A DNA stretch of 64,000 bases from Fulvia fulva (taxonomy: Eukaryota; Ascomycota; Dothideomycetes; Mycosphaerellales; Mycosphaerellaceae), in the NCBI RefSeq assembly GCF_020509005.1, contig NC_063018.1, positions 2,666,001 to 2,730,000 of the forward strand, read 5' to 3'. The notes beneath the pieces are model-generated. The model saw only the letters and a list, made by a program, of their open reading frames with translations, had not been told where the DNA came from and made no database searches. Below are positions 22,001 through 33,229 of the stretch, in pieces (the first letter of the stretch is position 1; each line of letters begins with the position of its first letter). The position numbers and the translations under genes were made by a program.

Positions 22001-25000
22001 GATAAGGACGTTATCTAGATATACTAATATAAAGTTATCTAGATGTTCCTATAGAACCTTATTAATATATAACTAAAAGGTTACGGGTCCGTTATAGAGG
22101 CCGAACGGTAATACGAGGCATTCGTATATACCGTAGCGTATTACGAAAGCTATTAGCTGCTTATACTCTTCCGCGATACGTAACTTATTAAAGGCTACTA
22201 TAATATCTAGTTTCGTAAAGTACTTCTTTCCGTATATACGGTTAAGCGTTTCCTATATTAATAGAATAGGATAGCGATTCTTAATAGTAATAGCGTTTAG
22301 CCTATAGTAGTTAATATATACCCGTAGCCCTCCTCTAGGCTTTCTTACTACTAATACCGGTGCCGGTGACTAGCTTATTTTCTAACCGGCCTTACGTACC
22401 TTACCTTCTAAATTCTATTCGAGTAAATATTTCTTAACGGCTTCATTCTCCTTCTCGGCTAGTCCGTATAGCTTTCGGTATAGCGGTTCTTAAGGTCTAC
22501 CGAGTTTAATATAAATCTCGTAGTCGATACCTAGTCGGTAAGGTAGGAGTCCCTCGTAGTCCTTTACTAAGAAAGTATCTATAATGTCGTAGTATATAGG
22601 CGGGAGCTTCTCTTTAGGATTATAGTCGAACTACTGATTCAAGAACTGATCTAGGTTATTAGCTACTATCGCGCTTAGTTTAAGGCTATTATCGTTATTA
22701 TCGTTATCCTCGCGCCCCGTAGGCATAATATAGAAGTACTCGGCCCTAGGCCGGTGCGCGTATATCTCCTATACGCGCTACGAGACTTCCTAGTAATCTA
22801 CCTCTTTATCTATCTCTAGAGCGGACATATCTAGCTCCGCCCCTCCGGCTATAAATTCTACTAATTCGCTAGTAAAGGGCTTTAGTCTATATTTCGTTCT
22901 ACCGATATAGTTAAGAGATTATACTATCGTCGATGTCTTGTTATATAGACAGTAATCGAAGTAGTAGTTAGATCTAAACGCTACCTCGCTAGTTTTATAG
23001 AAGATGTTTAGGTTATACGCGGAGAGCTACGGTAGTCTAAAGACGATATCGTATTCGAGGTCGGTAACGTAGTATAGTATTTGCTCGTAATAACCGCCGA
23101 TAAATACGTCTATAAGGGCTATATATATAATCTAACGCGCTGTAGCCGATCTTTCTCCTAGTATTAATCGTCTATTCTTTATTAAAGGGATTAAGGGGGT
23201 TGTATATTTACGTATAAATTTCTAATTAAGAAAGAGAGAGGTAGAGGTAGAATCTATAAGGCCGCGAGCCTTTTTATATTATATCGTTACGGGTAATACT
23301 ATATAAGAGTGTATAGCTAGTTGTTATTTATCTAGTATATATACCGATATCTTAAGCTCCTTACTATAGTCCGTCTCTTATATTCTATACCTCTTAATCT
23401 TATACTCTTTCTATCTTAGAAAGTTTGGTTACTAACCGCTATCTACTACGCTTAGGTAGCGGTCGTACTATTTCCCTAATACTATAGGTCGGTAGTAAGG
23501 GAGCTAAGGTTCGGGTTAGCGTTCGCGTTGTTTCGTAGACGTAGAGGGCGGTAGTCGCCGTCGTAACTATATATCGGGAATTCGGGGTTCGTTAATACGT
23601 ACGAGCCTATACGGTAGCGGTAGTACTTACCCTACTTCTTAAGGTCCTTACGCTACTTATAGTTTAATAAAGGCAGGTTCTATAAGTGAACCGGTAGGTC
23701 CTCCTTCTTCTTTATACCTACGTATTATAGTAGTCGCTAGACGATTATAGCGGTCGTACTAGTAGCTACGGCGCCTACGGTATTACTACCGCCCTATACG
23801 CCGTTATTCTTCGAATTAGGGTTACTACGTAGGCGCTCCTTCTATAGATATAGTCGGTCGGTCTCGTAGAAGCTCTTATCTAATACCGTACATTCCTTAA
23901 TAACATCCTATATGTCGTATAAGCGTCTATCTACTTCTCTATCGCCGAAAGTCTTAATAAAGTACTTACGGTATAGGCGGTTACGAAATAGTATTAGCTT
24001 AGTCTCGTCGGTCTACTCTATCTAAGTACGTAGCTTCGAGTAGCGAGCGTAGAAGGTAATAAAGGTCTCGCCCTACTCCTACTTATAGGTAGCGATGTTA
24101 ACTATAGCCTTAGTTCCTTCGTTACGGGTACCGTACTAGCGCGTTATTAAATCTAGTAGTTCTTTACTAGTCTTGAACTCGTTATATAATTGTTATCTAG
24201 GTACGGGAATCCTCGGCTTAATACTTCCCTAAGGGTCACCCTATGTCTATCTATATATAAAACGTAGGCCGTCTACCTTAGAGTAGAAAGTAGTTACGGT
24301 TAGCTTAAGAAGTACGCTACTATACTAACTATCGAAGTTAGGGTCGTTATTGTTCTTAAAGTACTTCGGGTTAGGTACGCCCTTATTAACCTCGATACCG
24401 CGTATTAGAGTACGGTCAATAGTAAATAGGCGGTCTAAAAGATCGGTTAGGGCAGTCTATATACGGGTATTACGCGCTCGAGAGTCGCGCGCTCGAGAGT
24501 CGCGACCGTTATTATTATTAGGTCGTAGACGGTTTCTATTACGTCCTCGGTCGTTATTACTATTACCGTCATTATTATCGTTACTACTACCTCCGCCGCC
24601 GCCGCCTCTACTAGTAGCTTTACGATACTTACGTATTAGCTACTCGAGTAAAGTCTCGCGCGGAGGTGAGTAGGAGGGTCGGCGACTAAAGCGGCCCCTA
24701 CCTCTATTCTATAGGGTGTCTTTAGTAGCTTAGAGTCGAGTCTTTAGATCGTCAACCTCCTTCTATAGCGCCTAGTTCTTAGCTTCGGCACCCTATACCT
24801 TCTTCTTCTCCTTTTCGTAAATCTCGCTAAATTGATTATATAGGTTATTAGCCTCCCTATACTTCTTCTCTACCTCTTATAACTTTACTAGATTATAATC
24901 CTTCTTACTCTTTAGGTCTACGGCCATCTTCTATATTATAGCCTCCTCGCTTCGTAGTATCTTATAGGTACGGCTATACTCGGTATATAGCGTAGTATAC

Positions 25001-25459
25001 TAGGTGTTCTAGAGGTTATTAGCTCGCTCTATTATATCGAGTTGTCTATATTTAGTAATCGCTATATTTACTACCTATAGTACGAAGTCGTAGGTAGTCT
25101 TTAGGTACTAGGATACGAGGGTCGTAAGTTTGTCTAGTATAATATTCTAGTATTCGGATACGAGAATGTGCTCTGCCTCGTCGAGTAATAGGTATACCTC
25201 GTCTAAGTCCTCTTCGAGCTTAAATTTGAATAGTTCTATAAAGTTAATCTTCTATCTTCTTCTCGCTCGAAGGCTTACTAGTAAGCTTTATCAATTTCCT
25301 ATTATAGCGCGATACCGGTATCTACTATAACCCGCCGGTTATCGTCCTATATCTAACTCTAAGGAAAAGAGGAGAGGTCGGGGAAAAGAGATATACGCTA
25401 CTTACCTTTACTCTTAGGCTTTAGTAGCGGTAGTATACCGCCGTTCATCTATAAAGTTA
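19078..25459 (-). pseudogene. Gypsy-1 gag-pol, copy 2
   Basis: Minus-strand homologue of 5,429-11,950. The chromodomain lies at about 19,320-19,560, integrase at about 19,900-20,720, RNase H at about 21,200-21,650, RT at about 21,740-22,480 (complements of '[10 protein letters not shown]' near 22,190 and of the Copy-1 '[10 protein letters not shown]' near 22,310), and gag from about 23,450 to 25,459. The gag start codon reads ATA where copy 1 has ATG, a G-to-A change. A 15-bp in-frame tandem duplication (24,474-24,488 and 24,489-24,503) lies in the basic linker of gag. Multiple stops; non-functional. Confidence 0.83.
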
Positions 25460-25699
25460 TATTATCTAGGTTCGGAGGAGGCGTAACGATGCCTATTTCC
25501 TAACTATCTACGAGCGCGCGACTACCTAATAATAATGTCGCCGCGTTACGTTCTCTAGGCATTTACGCGCTATACGCCTTACCGTGTTCTATATTCTAAT
25601 ACGACTCTACGCGTCCTTCGAGTTCTATAGTTCTATCTATTCCTATTATTACGCGTCCCTTACCTAGATCTACGATCTAGGTAGGGTAGTAGAACAAAC

Positions 25700-25883
25700 T
25701 ATAAGGGCGCGCGTACTATAGGGTCTAAATAAGAGATTTGTTATTCTATAAAGCTACGAAAGAGGAGCGCGAGGCGTAGTGAAGTTATAAAGTAAAGCTA
25801 AGCCGCGCTATCCTAATACGGAAGGTCCGCGGTTTACCCGGGCCGACGTAGCTATAGTAAGGGGTCGCGGGCTACCCGTAATA
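25700..25883 (-). repeat. Gypsy-1 5' LTR, copy 2
   Basis: 184 bp. The inverted primer region (complement of TTTGTTCTACTACCC) and the palindromic hairpin lie just to its left, around 25,665-25,699, as in copy 1. Confidence 0.9.
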
Positions 25884-26065
25884 TATAAGTAGGTATAAGT
25901 ACGTAGTTAGGTAAGGTATAAGTCGAATAGATGTTCTATCTAAGAGAGGCGCGGAGGGCGCGAGAGTTATATACGGGCGCTAAGCCGCTAGTCGGATTAG
26001 TTAGCGGGCGCGGGGTCTAGGTACGTACCTACGAGTTTAAGTAAATATACGCCGGTACGGTAATA
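25884..26065 (-). repeat. Gypsy-2 3' LTR, copy 1
   Basis: 182 bp, inverted copy of the LTR at 61,749-61,930 (same length). It reads TATTACCGTACCGG...CTACTTATA on the element strand, TG...CA before RIP. Its first five bases also serve as the TATAA target duplication of Gypsy-1 copy 2. The polypurine complement (CTACCCCCCC) follows at 26,066. Confidence 0.88.
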
Positions 26066-27222
26066 CTACCCCCCCCTCTTAGAGTACGCTCCGGAGCACT
26101 CTCCTCTCCTCTTATATCTGTCGTATCTATTATATCTCTTATTACCTTCGTAAATACCTTATTATCTATTAGACTACGCGTATCGCTCTCTTTCTTATAA
26201 GCCCGGAGGCCTAGTCCTACCGGTATTAGAGCTATCGCTACTTATACTAGTTAGCGCGCTATACGTATACCTATAGCATTCTTATTTGGTATCTAGTCTA
26301 TAGGTAGTTAAAAACTAGGTAGCTTAGTCGCTCTCGGGTAGTTATAGTAAAAGTCGGCTACGGAGGCGGCGGTAGTCTCGATAACCTAGTCCGTAGCTTT
26401 ATAGGATAGCTTATTATATCTAATATATTTCACTAAGTATTCCTAATAAAGCTACTTACCTCCTACCGGTATTAGTCCTTACGGCTATCTCTTCTTATAG
26501 TCTAGAATTTGCTTAACTTCCTTCTAATCGGGTTCGGCGGGATCGGCTTTATATTGTTCGTCGTCGGCAATTCGGATCGGTAGTAGTACGGGTTATATCT
26601 ATCCTATAACCGGCGGATGAACTAGTATAAGAAGGTATAAGTAGAAGCGATTGTCGATATTTAAAGTAGGTAGGAGCTCTACTTTATAAGTATTACCTAG
26701 TAGTACCTCCGTAATTACGTACGGTCTAGACTACTTTACGTCTATCTTACGAGAAGGTCTCTCTATTATCTAGTTCTTACTACTTACCTATACTTCGTCG
26801 CCTTCGGCGTACCGTAGTATAGGTATATAAGTCTAGTTTACGTACTTAGCTTAGACTACTTATACTAAGGCTATCTACTATCGTAAGTATTAGTATGTCT
26901 CTTATATCTTAGCCGTAAACTTATCCCCGGACTCGGCGTCTAGTCGCTATTTATATAGTATTAGTAGTATAGGCAAGTCTAAGTCGAACTTAGAGAACCT
27001 TAGATTACGCCTAGTATTAGTATAGAACGGTAAGACGCCTATTATTACGGACACTATATTATTTGCTATAAACTTAGCTAATAGAGTCTGATCTAGCTAG
27101 TCGTCCTAGGTATAGTTAATAAAGATACGTAGATATTGCTCTATTACTTTGTTCGTATTCTCCGACTATCTATCTATTTCTAGGTAGAACGACGAAGGTA
27201 GCTTTCGATTAATACTAAGTAG
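26066..27222 (-). pseudogene. Gypsy-2 pol 3' part: integrase C-terminus and chromodomain, copy 1
   Basis: On the minus strand, from right to left: 'DRQSENTNKVIEQYLRIFI' (end of the integrase core with its catalytic Glu region), 'INYTQDDQ', a GPY/F-like part, then 'EYLVKYIRYNKLSYKAT' and 'ASVADFYYNYP', a chromodomain of the Ty3/chromovirus kind at about 26,330-26,470. RIP stops throughout. The integrase is split by Copia-2: its N-terminal part continues at 37,790. Target duplication AGTAG at 27,218-27,222. Confidence 0.78.
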
Positions 27223-27331
27223 TACTAAGAAGGTATAGTATATATATATACGGAAGTAAGGACACGTAATAGGGAAGGAGGAAGGACTAATATAGTATAT
27301 AAAGATATATAGTAGAACAGTATTTAGTACT
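27223..27331 (-). repeat. Copia-2 3' LTR, distal part
   Basis: Matches 37,382-37,490 of the 5' LTR with scattered differences. Its last 11 bases (27,321-27,331, TATTTAGTACT) are the target duplication of the Tad-C insertion. Confidence 0.82.
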
Positions 27332-27479
27332 GAATCGACGGAGCTTTTTTTATCGATCTCTACGCCAAAATAAGACACATTCGAAAGCTCTTATCAAGGC
27401 AATTCTAACGATATATAAAGCAGGCCACTGCCCCTAGGACTAAGGGAGTTGTACCTTATTCAATCTGGATAGCTTGAAG

Positions 27480-28828
27480 CTCTCCTTACCCTATTTCTTT
27501 AGCTCTAAACGCCGCGGAGGTGCCTAGCTATATTAGGCAACTCCTAGGCAATAGTAGCCTAGGCTACGGCACTAACGGCGCCTACGGCCCTATAGGCGAA
27601 GCCACCCTAAGACAACTAGTAGCAACTTATAGAGGACGTAAAAAGTATAGAAACTAACGATTAGCTCCCTTACCGGTCTCTATAGGTAATGATCACTTAG
27701 CTACGTACGGCGCTTATACTGTCGTATTACCGAGGGCAATAAGAAATGAGGACGACGTCCTAGGCGATTAGTAAGGCCACCCGGAATCAACACCCCTATA
27801 GCTAGGTATCGGTCGCGGCATCGATACTAGGCCCCCGCCTAACGCACAATATAGTTACGATCCGTATTATAGCAAAGGAAGACTAGGCCGAAGTTACGAA
27901 GCTATCGAACAAGGAGCTCGCCTAACGAATTAACTAACTAGGGGTGGTCGTAGTGAACTAATAGTCTAACGGCACTCTATAGATCTATACTAGCTCTACT
28001 ACTGCTAGGAGGTACCTAGAGGCATAGCTATAGTAGGCATCTAAGGTTACGGTATTAGCGAAGGTCTTAACGAAACAATTTACGATCCTAGTCTACGACA
28101 TACCTAAGGAGTTTGACCTAACTAACTAGGGTCACCTACGCGCTCTCTAAGAGGACAACCCGGTCACTCTTAACTCTCTAATCTAGAAGGCGACTTGGCT
28201 CTATAGGAAATGGCTAGAAGGTAAGAAGGCCTCGGCGCTAATAGTATAGCTATAAGACGCGAAAGCGGCGGATCTAGCGATAGAACAAGGCCTAGTCTAG
28301 TAATATAGCCTTAAGACAGTAGAAAAGCACTCCTTATCCTTTCGTGTCCTCTAATGCTTCAAATGCTAACAGTATAGACACTAAACCTATACGTGTACAA
28401 ATAAGCAGGCCTACTCGAACTATATAGGAGGCTATATATCTAGGGACTATATATCGACTACGAGACGGTACGCGAACTGTCCGGGGCACTACCTATCGTA
28501 TAGTACGGAATGCCTATAGCGGAAACTAGCGAAAAACAAGGCACTCACAAACAGAACCGTCGCCCTAAGATTCTATAGCGACCGTAAGGCTAGCCTATAC
28601 CGGAACTAACTAGCGGCGGTCGGGCATAAGCGCCCTAGAGCCGAGAACGATATAAAGGATACGTAACCTAGGGCGTACGGGAGGCCACGTGCTCTACTAG
28701 CTACGGCGAGGGAATCTAACTAGGCCCGGCTCCCCTTTAGTATATAGCCGATAGGCGTAGACTAGGACGTATAGGGCAGTAGGATATAGGACGATATAGA
28801 GGAAATAATTGTCGATACCGATAACTAG
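27480..28828 (+). pseudogene. Tad-C ORF1 (nucleocapsid-like), copy 2
   Basis: The start cannot be fixed; the end is the TAG at 28,826-28,828. Read across stops, the C-terminal third shows a cluster of zinc knuckles: 'CFKC' plus 'YRH' near 28,355-28,390 and 'ANCPGH' with 'STEC' near 28,470-28,515. This matches the three-knuckle layout of Tad-A ORF1, where such proteins bind LINE RNA. ORF2 starts right at the stop in a different frame, as in Tad-A. Several cysteines read as tyrosine, consistent with TGT to TAT. Confidence 0.7.
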
Positions 28829-31800
28829 CCTCGACACGCTTAGTATCATCTAGTATAACGTCAACTATAGTAAGGATATAGTCTAGAACCATTTCCTACA
28901 CGAGGCGGACCCGCGCGTCTACTACGTCCTTATAATCTAGGAGCTATAGATTAACCCGCACTATAAGAGACTAACGACCTATAAGTTACTAGGCTATACG
29001 ACATACCTACGAGGCGACGGTAGACCCCGTACGTGCTTCTATGTTAGTAAGGACATACTAGAATCCGACTAGGAGGTAGTATACTACGTAGACGAAGAAG
29101 GCGGGGGCGATATTACCTCCCTCTACGTAGGTAGTACCTAGATACACAACCTATATATACAACCGCTAGCCTCGAGGTCTAGCCGCGACCTAGGGGTCTA
29201 TAGACACCTAGACAGTACGCTTAAGAGACAAGGGTGCTACATCGTAGTAGGAGACTTCAACATATACTACCCTTCCTAGGAAAGCCTTATATAGCCGTAC
29301 CCTATAGCCGACGAAGTACTCGACTTGATAGTAAGTAACGTAATTGCCCTTAATACCCCGAAGGACCTAGGTACCTAGAAGAGAGGGGGACTCTAAGGCA
29401 CGATCGACCTCTTCTAGATCTTAGATAGCTACTACTATACGGTAACCTACTATAGGATCGAACATAAACTCGAGGCGTCGTTAGACTATATACTAGTTAG
29501 GACCTCTATTACGATATAGATATAACGTATACTAGCGAGAACCCCTAAGCTAAACTAGGGAAAGGCCTACTAGGCCAATATCTAGGCGTACCTCGATAAC
29601 TCTAAGAGGCTAGTCTAGATCGCGTAGTAGCAATACAATAGTAAAGACGAGATAGACGAAGTAGTCTAGGGGTTAATAGACGAAATAAGAAAAGCGACCT
29701 TACTTCACGTTCCGCTTACCTAACTAACGACATAGTCCAAACTATACTAGACGCCGGAGTATACTACGGTAGTAAGAGAAGTAAGGAGAGCCCGCCGGGT
29801 ATAGACGAGTAGCTATAGCGAGGAGGCCTAGAACGTATATAGGGAGGCATACCAATAGAAGAAAGCTATAATACGAAGGGAGAAAGCAGTCGGCTAGAGG
29901 GCTATAGTAGAAGAAATCGCCGGTAAGCTAGAGAGGATGTAGAAGCTAGCGAAATAGGCCCGACAGGACCCTATATAGGGCCCCTCCTTCTCTATCCTAG
30001 CGCTACAATCGCCTAGTAGCCCGGTTAGCGACCCCGAGGCTAAGGCGCGTCTACTAGCTAGTAAGTTCTTCCCGCCCCTAGTCGAGGCTAATCTAAGCGA
30101 CATAAATAGCTCTACTCCCCTAGCCCCTAGTATCGCGGTCTAATAGGAGGTGTCCGAGGGAGAAGTTGCCGCTATACTAAGGAAGTTACCGGCAAAGAAA
30201 GCCCCGGGGCCGGATAGGATCCCAAACGAGCTACTAAAGAAGTGTAGAGATCAACTAGCCCTAGTAGTTATAGCGATCTTTAACGCCTACCTACAGACCG
30301 GATACTACCCGATAGCTTTTAAACAATCGACGACAGTGGTCCTACGTAAGCCGTAGAAGGAAGACTATACGTAGGTGAAGTCGTACCGCCTAATTGCGCT
30401 CCTTAACACTCTTAGGAAGGCGCTTAAGAAGCTAGTTATAACGAGACTCTCCGAGGCGGTAGAGGAACACTCCCTACTCCCGGACACCTAGATAGGTACG
30501 CGCCTCTAGCGATCGACGCTATCCGCGATAGAACTTATCACCTCTTAGGTAAAGGCCATCTAGTATAAGAATAGGGACAAGGTAGCTTCCTTACTTAGCC
30601 TAGATATATCGGGAGCCTTCGACTACGTGTTATACCCGCGGCTACTCTATATCCTAAGGTCGAAAGGACTCCCTAAGTGGCTTGTTAACTTCGTATAGTC
30701 CTACCTCTAAAACCGTAGTACGTCGATCCTAGTCGGCTAGTATAGAAGCCTATTTCAAGCAGTCTATACTAGAATCCCGTAAGGCTTAACGCTAGTACCT
30801 ATTCTGTTCCTCTTCTTTATAGCGACGCTACTCCTAGCCCTAGAATCCTAGAACACCGCTACGAGCGGCTTCGTAGACGACATAAACATCCTAGCGTAGT
30901 CTTCCTCGACTAAGGAGAACTATAGGCTACTAGAAGAGAAGTACAAGATCTACGAGGACTAGGCTAGGAGGCACGGGGCTCGGTTTGCCCTAGAAAAGTA
31001 CAATCTAATACACTTTATGCGCCGGCCACGGTTCTATAATATATAAGCTTCTATCTAGATATAGGGGCACACGACTAACCCGGCAAATTAGCTTAGGATC
31101 CTCGGACTATAGGTAGACCCGGCGCTACGGTAGAGGAAGTACGTATAGGCAATATTACGGAAAGCTAAACAGAATATAGCATTATACTAGAGGCTCACTA
31201 CGTCTATATAGGGGGCGGACTTCCGGTAGTCACGACTTCTATATACGGCTATTGTACGGTCAGTCCTTACCTATAGTAGCTAAGTGTAGTCCTTAGGCGA
31301 GAGGGCCTGTCTATCGAAGGGACTCGTCGCGACGCTAGCGAAGATCCAAAACTAATGCCTAAGGAAGGTCACCGGGGCATATAAGTCGATACTAACGAGG
31401 ATACTTAAGTACGAGACCGCTATACCGCCGATCGACCTATATATCTAGGGACTACGGACCTCCTACTTAGGCAAGTCGGCATAGTACCTAGTACAGAAGG
31501 TCATCGCCAGTATAGTCGTAAGGGCCCGCGAATTAGTACTAGCGTATAGGGGCATTCGACCCGGAAACGAGCCGAACTACCGGGTAAGGGACGAATAGCT
31601 AGTAATATAATAGGAAGGTAAGAAATCGTTTATAGAGCATCTATAGAAAGAGAGGTAGAACAACTAGGTTATAGGGTATAGTAGACGCCCTTAGCTAGCG
31701 GGACAACCTAAGGAATAGTTAGCTATAAAATCCGCGGTCAAGTACCCCCCGAAGCTTATCTACTACCGCCTTACGAGGGCATAGAGTAGTATAGCAACCC

Positions 31801-32095
31801 AACTACGAAGCGAACACATCGGCCTCTAGGGGTACCTATTATAGAGGAAGGTTCTAGGATACACGAATACTAGCTGCCCCTACGGCTATCGCTCCTAGAA
31901 CGTACGGTACGCACTCCTCGTCTGTCCGAGGTAGTCGCTAGGAAGGGGGGAGTAGATAGCAAAGGCGAGGAACCGGACGATTAGGGCACTTCTTAATAAC
32001 GCTGAGGACCTACGGCGTATTACGACCTAGATACTAGAGAAGGGCTGGCTAGAACAGTACCGCCTAGTAGGAGCAGTATAGGAAGAGAGGACACG
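28829..32095 (+). pseudogene. Tad-C ORF2, endonuclease-reverse transcriptase, copy 2
   Basis: One frame can be followed almost throughout. APE-type endonuclease: 'LSIIQYNVNYSKD' (with Q restored for a stop), 'IVVGDFNIYYPSW' and 'LEASLDYILVRT', where the usual Ser-Asp-His reads Leu-Asp-Tyr (CAC to TAC). RT: 'KKAPGPDRIPNELLKK' (open at 30,150-30,356), 'VASLLSLDISGAFD', 'SGFVDDINILA' and 'LRILGLQVDPAL'. C-terminal zinc region: 'SCPYGYRSQN', with the second Cys lost to Tyr. The architecture equals Tad-A ORF2 at moderate identity. The stops, mostly TAG, replace Gln and Trp. Non-functional. Confidence 0.85.
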
Positions 32096-32205
32096 ACGTA
32101 GCGCGACGAGACCGGCTAGGAGCGGGGGCTAACGGGGTAGTGACATAGACTACGTACGTTTAGAGGGAAAGCTAAACTAGATAAGGAGTAGTCGGGGGCG
32201 GGAAG

Positions 32206-32310
32206 GGTTTTTACCTATTCGGGTTTCCCTTTGTACATACTAATAGATATATACCTATATAGGCCGGATAGGGTCCTAGAACAGGGGAATAACAAATCTA
32301 TCTATCTATC
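32206..32310 (+). other. Tad-C conserved 3' UTR end and (ATCT)n tail
   Basis: Contains GGGTTTTTACC, CGGGTTTCCC, ATAGGCC, AGGG and the ATCT repeats in the same order as the Tad-A (53,941-54,050) and Tad-B (3,379-3,482) ends, although the proteins have diverged. Probable recognition region for the element's own RT; inferred. Confidence 0.6.
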
Positions 32311-32321
32311 TATTTAGTACT

Positions 32322-32619
32322 AAAGGTATCTCTACTATCGGTATAGAGACTACGTCTCTTATACCTATATAGAGGGATATTGCTCTAGTCCTAGTTCTAT
32401 TTCACTACGCCTTATCGGTTTTACCTATGTCTTATACTATAATAGCAGTTCCTCCGACAGTCTCGTACTAACTAGCTAAGCGACTTTAGGTCCTCTAAGT
32501 CGCTCCTACTATTCGTACGGTGTCTCGGTAGTATTACCGTACTATTGTCTCGACTAGCTTAGTATATACTAAGTTAGTCTTAGTACCGTACGACATACCT
32601 ACTAACCTATATTCGTAAC
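32322..32619 (-). repeat. Copia-2 3' LTR, proximal part
   Basis: 298 bp corresponding to 37,492-37,789 of the 5' LTR; ends TATTCGTAACA (complement of TGTTACGAATA). The polypurine complement CTCCTACTTAG follows at 32,620. Confidence 0.88.
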
Positions 32620-33165
32620 ACTCCTACTTAGGTCGTAAGGTAAGGAACGATTGTTCCTACTATACTAGCTATAGCTATCGTACGAAGGTCTAGAACTAGG
32701 GACCGGCTAGCGGTTTAGTCAAACTATCTACTACTATCTCCTTAGTATAGTAGTATTCCACTTTGATCTTCCTCTACTACTAGAGGTTCCTAATATAGTT
32801 ATAGGTAACATTAATATACTTAGATCTTTCGTAGATATAGGCGTCCTTAACTAAGGTCAGAGCCGCCTAGTTATCCCCTATAAGGCGTACTAGTCTTAGT
32901 TTGTCGACGGTGCTCTTATCGGCTAGGACTATTAGTTAGAAAGAGTAGTCTCCTACTAGCCCCGGGCAGTTTATCTCTCGGAGGATAGCCGCTAGGAACT
33001 AGAATTGTTTCGTAGCGGCGTTTATCGTTATAAACTCTACCTCTATAGTAGAGGTTACTATAGACTTTTGCTTCTTACTTATCTAGGATATAAGCGTACC
33101 GTATACTAGCTAGACATGTTCTAGAATTAAGACCCTATCTACTCGATCTATCGCGTAGTCGGAGT

Positions 33166-33229
33166 CTAAGTATCCGGTTAGGGTACCGCTACTACGTCTA
33201 AGTATCCGGTTAGGGTACCGCTACTACGT
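33166..33229. repeat. 32-bp tandem duplication in Copia-2
   Basis: Two identical 32-bp units (33,166-33,197 and 33,198-33,229). 32 is not a multiple of three, so it adds a frameshift to an already dead RNase H region. Confidence 0.9.

Larger units (their letters stand above)
18894..25883 (-). mobile_element. Gypsy-1 chromovirus, copy 2 (complete, RIP-degraded)
   Basis: 6,990 bp on the minus strand with 184-bp LTRs and a perfect 5-bp target duplication TATAA (18,889-18,893 and 25,884-25,888). It inserted at the very end of the Gypsy-2 LTR. It is about 227 bp shorter than copy 1, mainly from loss of the segment after the chromodomain that corresponds to about 11,640-11,870 of copy 1 (junction near 19,265-19,285). 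Heavily RIP-mutated. Confidence 0.92.
27332..32310 (+). mobile_element. Tad-C LINE, copy 2, full length (RIP-degraded)
   Basis: 4,979-bp non-LTR element with target duplication TATTTAGTACT (27,321-27,331; 32,311-32,321) in the Copia-2 LTR. It contains ORF1, ORF2, a 3' UTR and an (ATCT)n tail at about 32,296-32,310. Its length is close to that of intact Tad-A (4,932 bp), so it is probably full length. RIP is moderate; the frames survive as long readable passages. Copies 1 and 3 (18,061 and 63,766) start at the equivalent position. Confidence 0.9.

Noticed and set aside
24350..24673. 107-aa Arg/Leu/Pro-rich frame on the plus strand
   Set aside because: Antisense to the Gypsy-1 copy 2 gag linker; low-complexity product of Arg/Gly/Asn repeats on the coding strand.
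32296..32310. ATCT repeats as microsatellites or a CRISPR-like array
   Set aside because: They are LINE 3' tails: each sits at a LINE end next to a target duplication. There are no spacers and no longer repeats.
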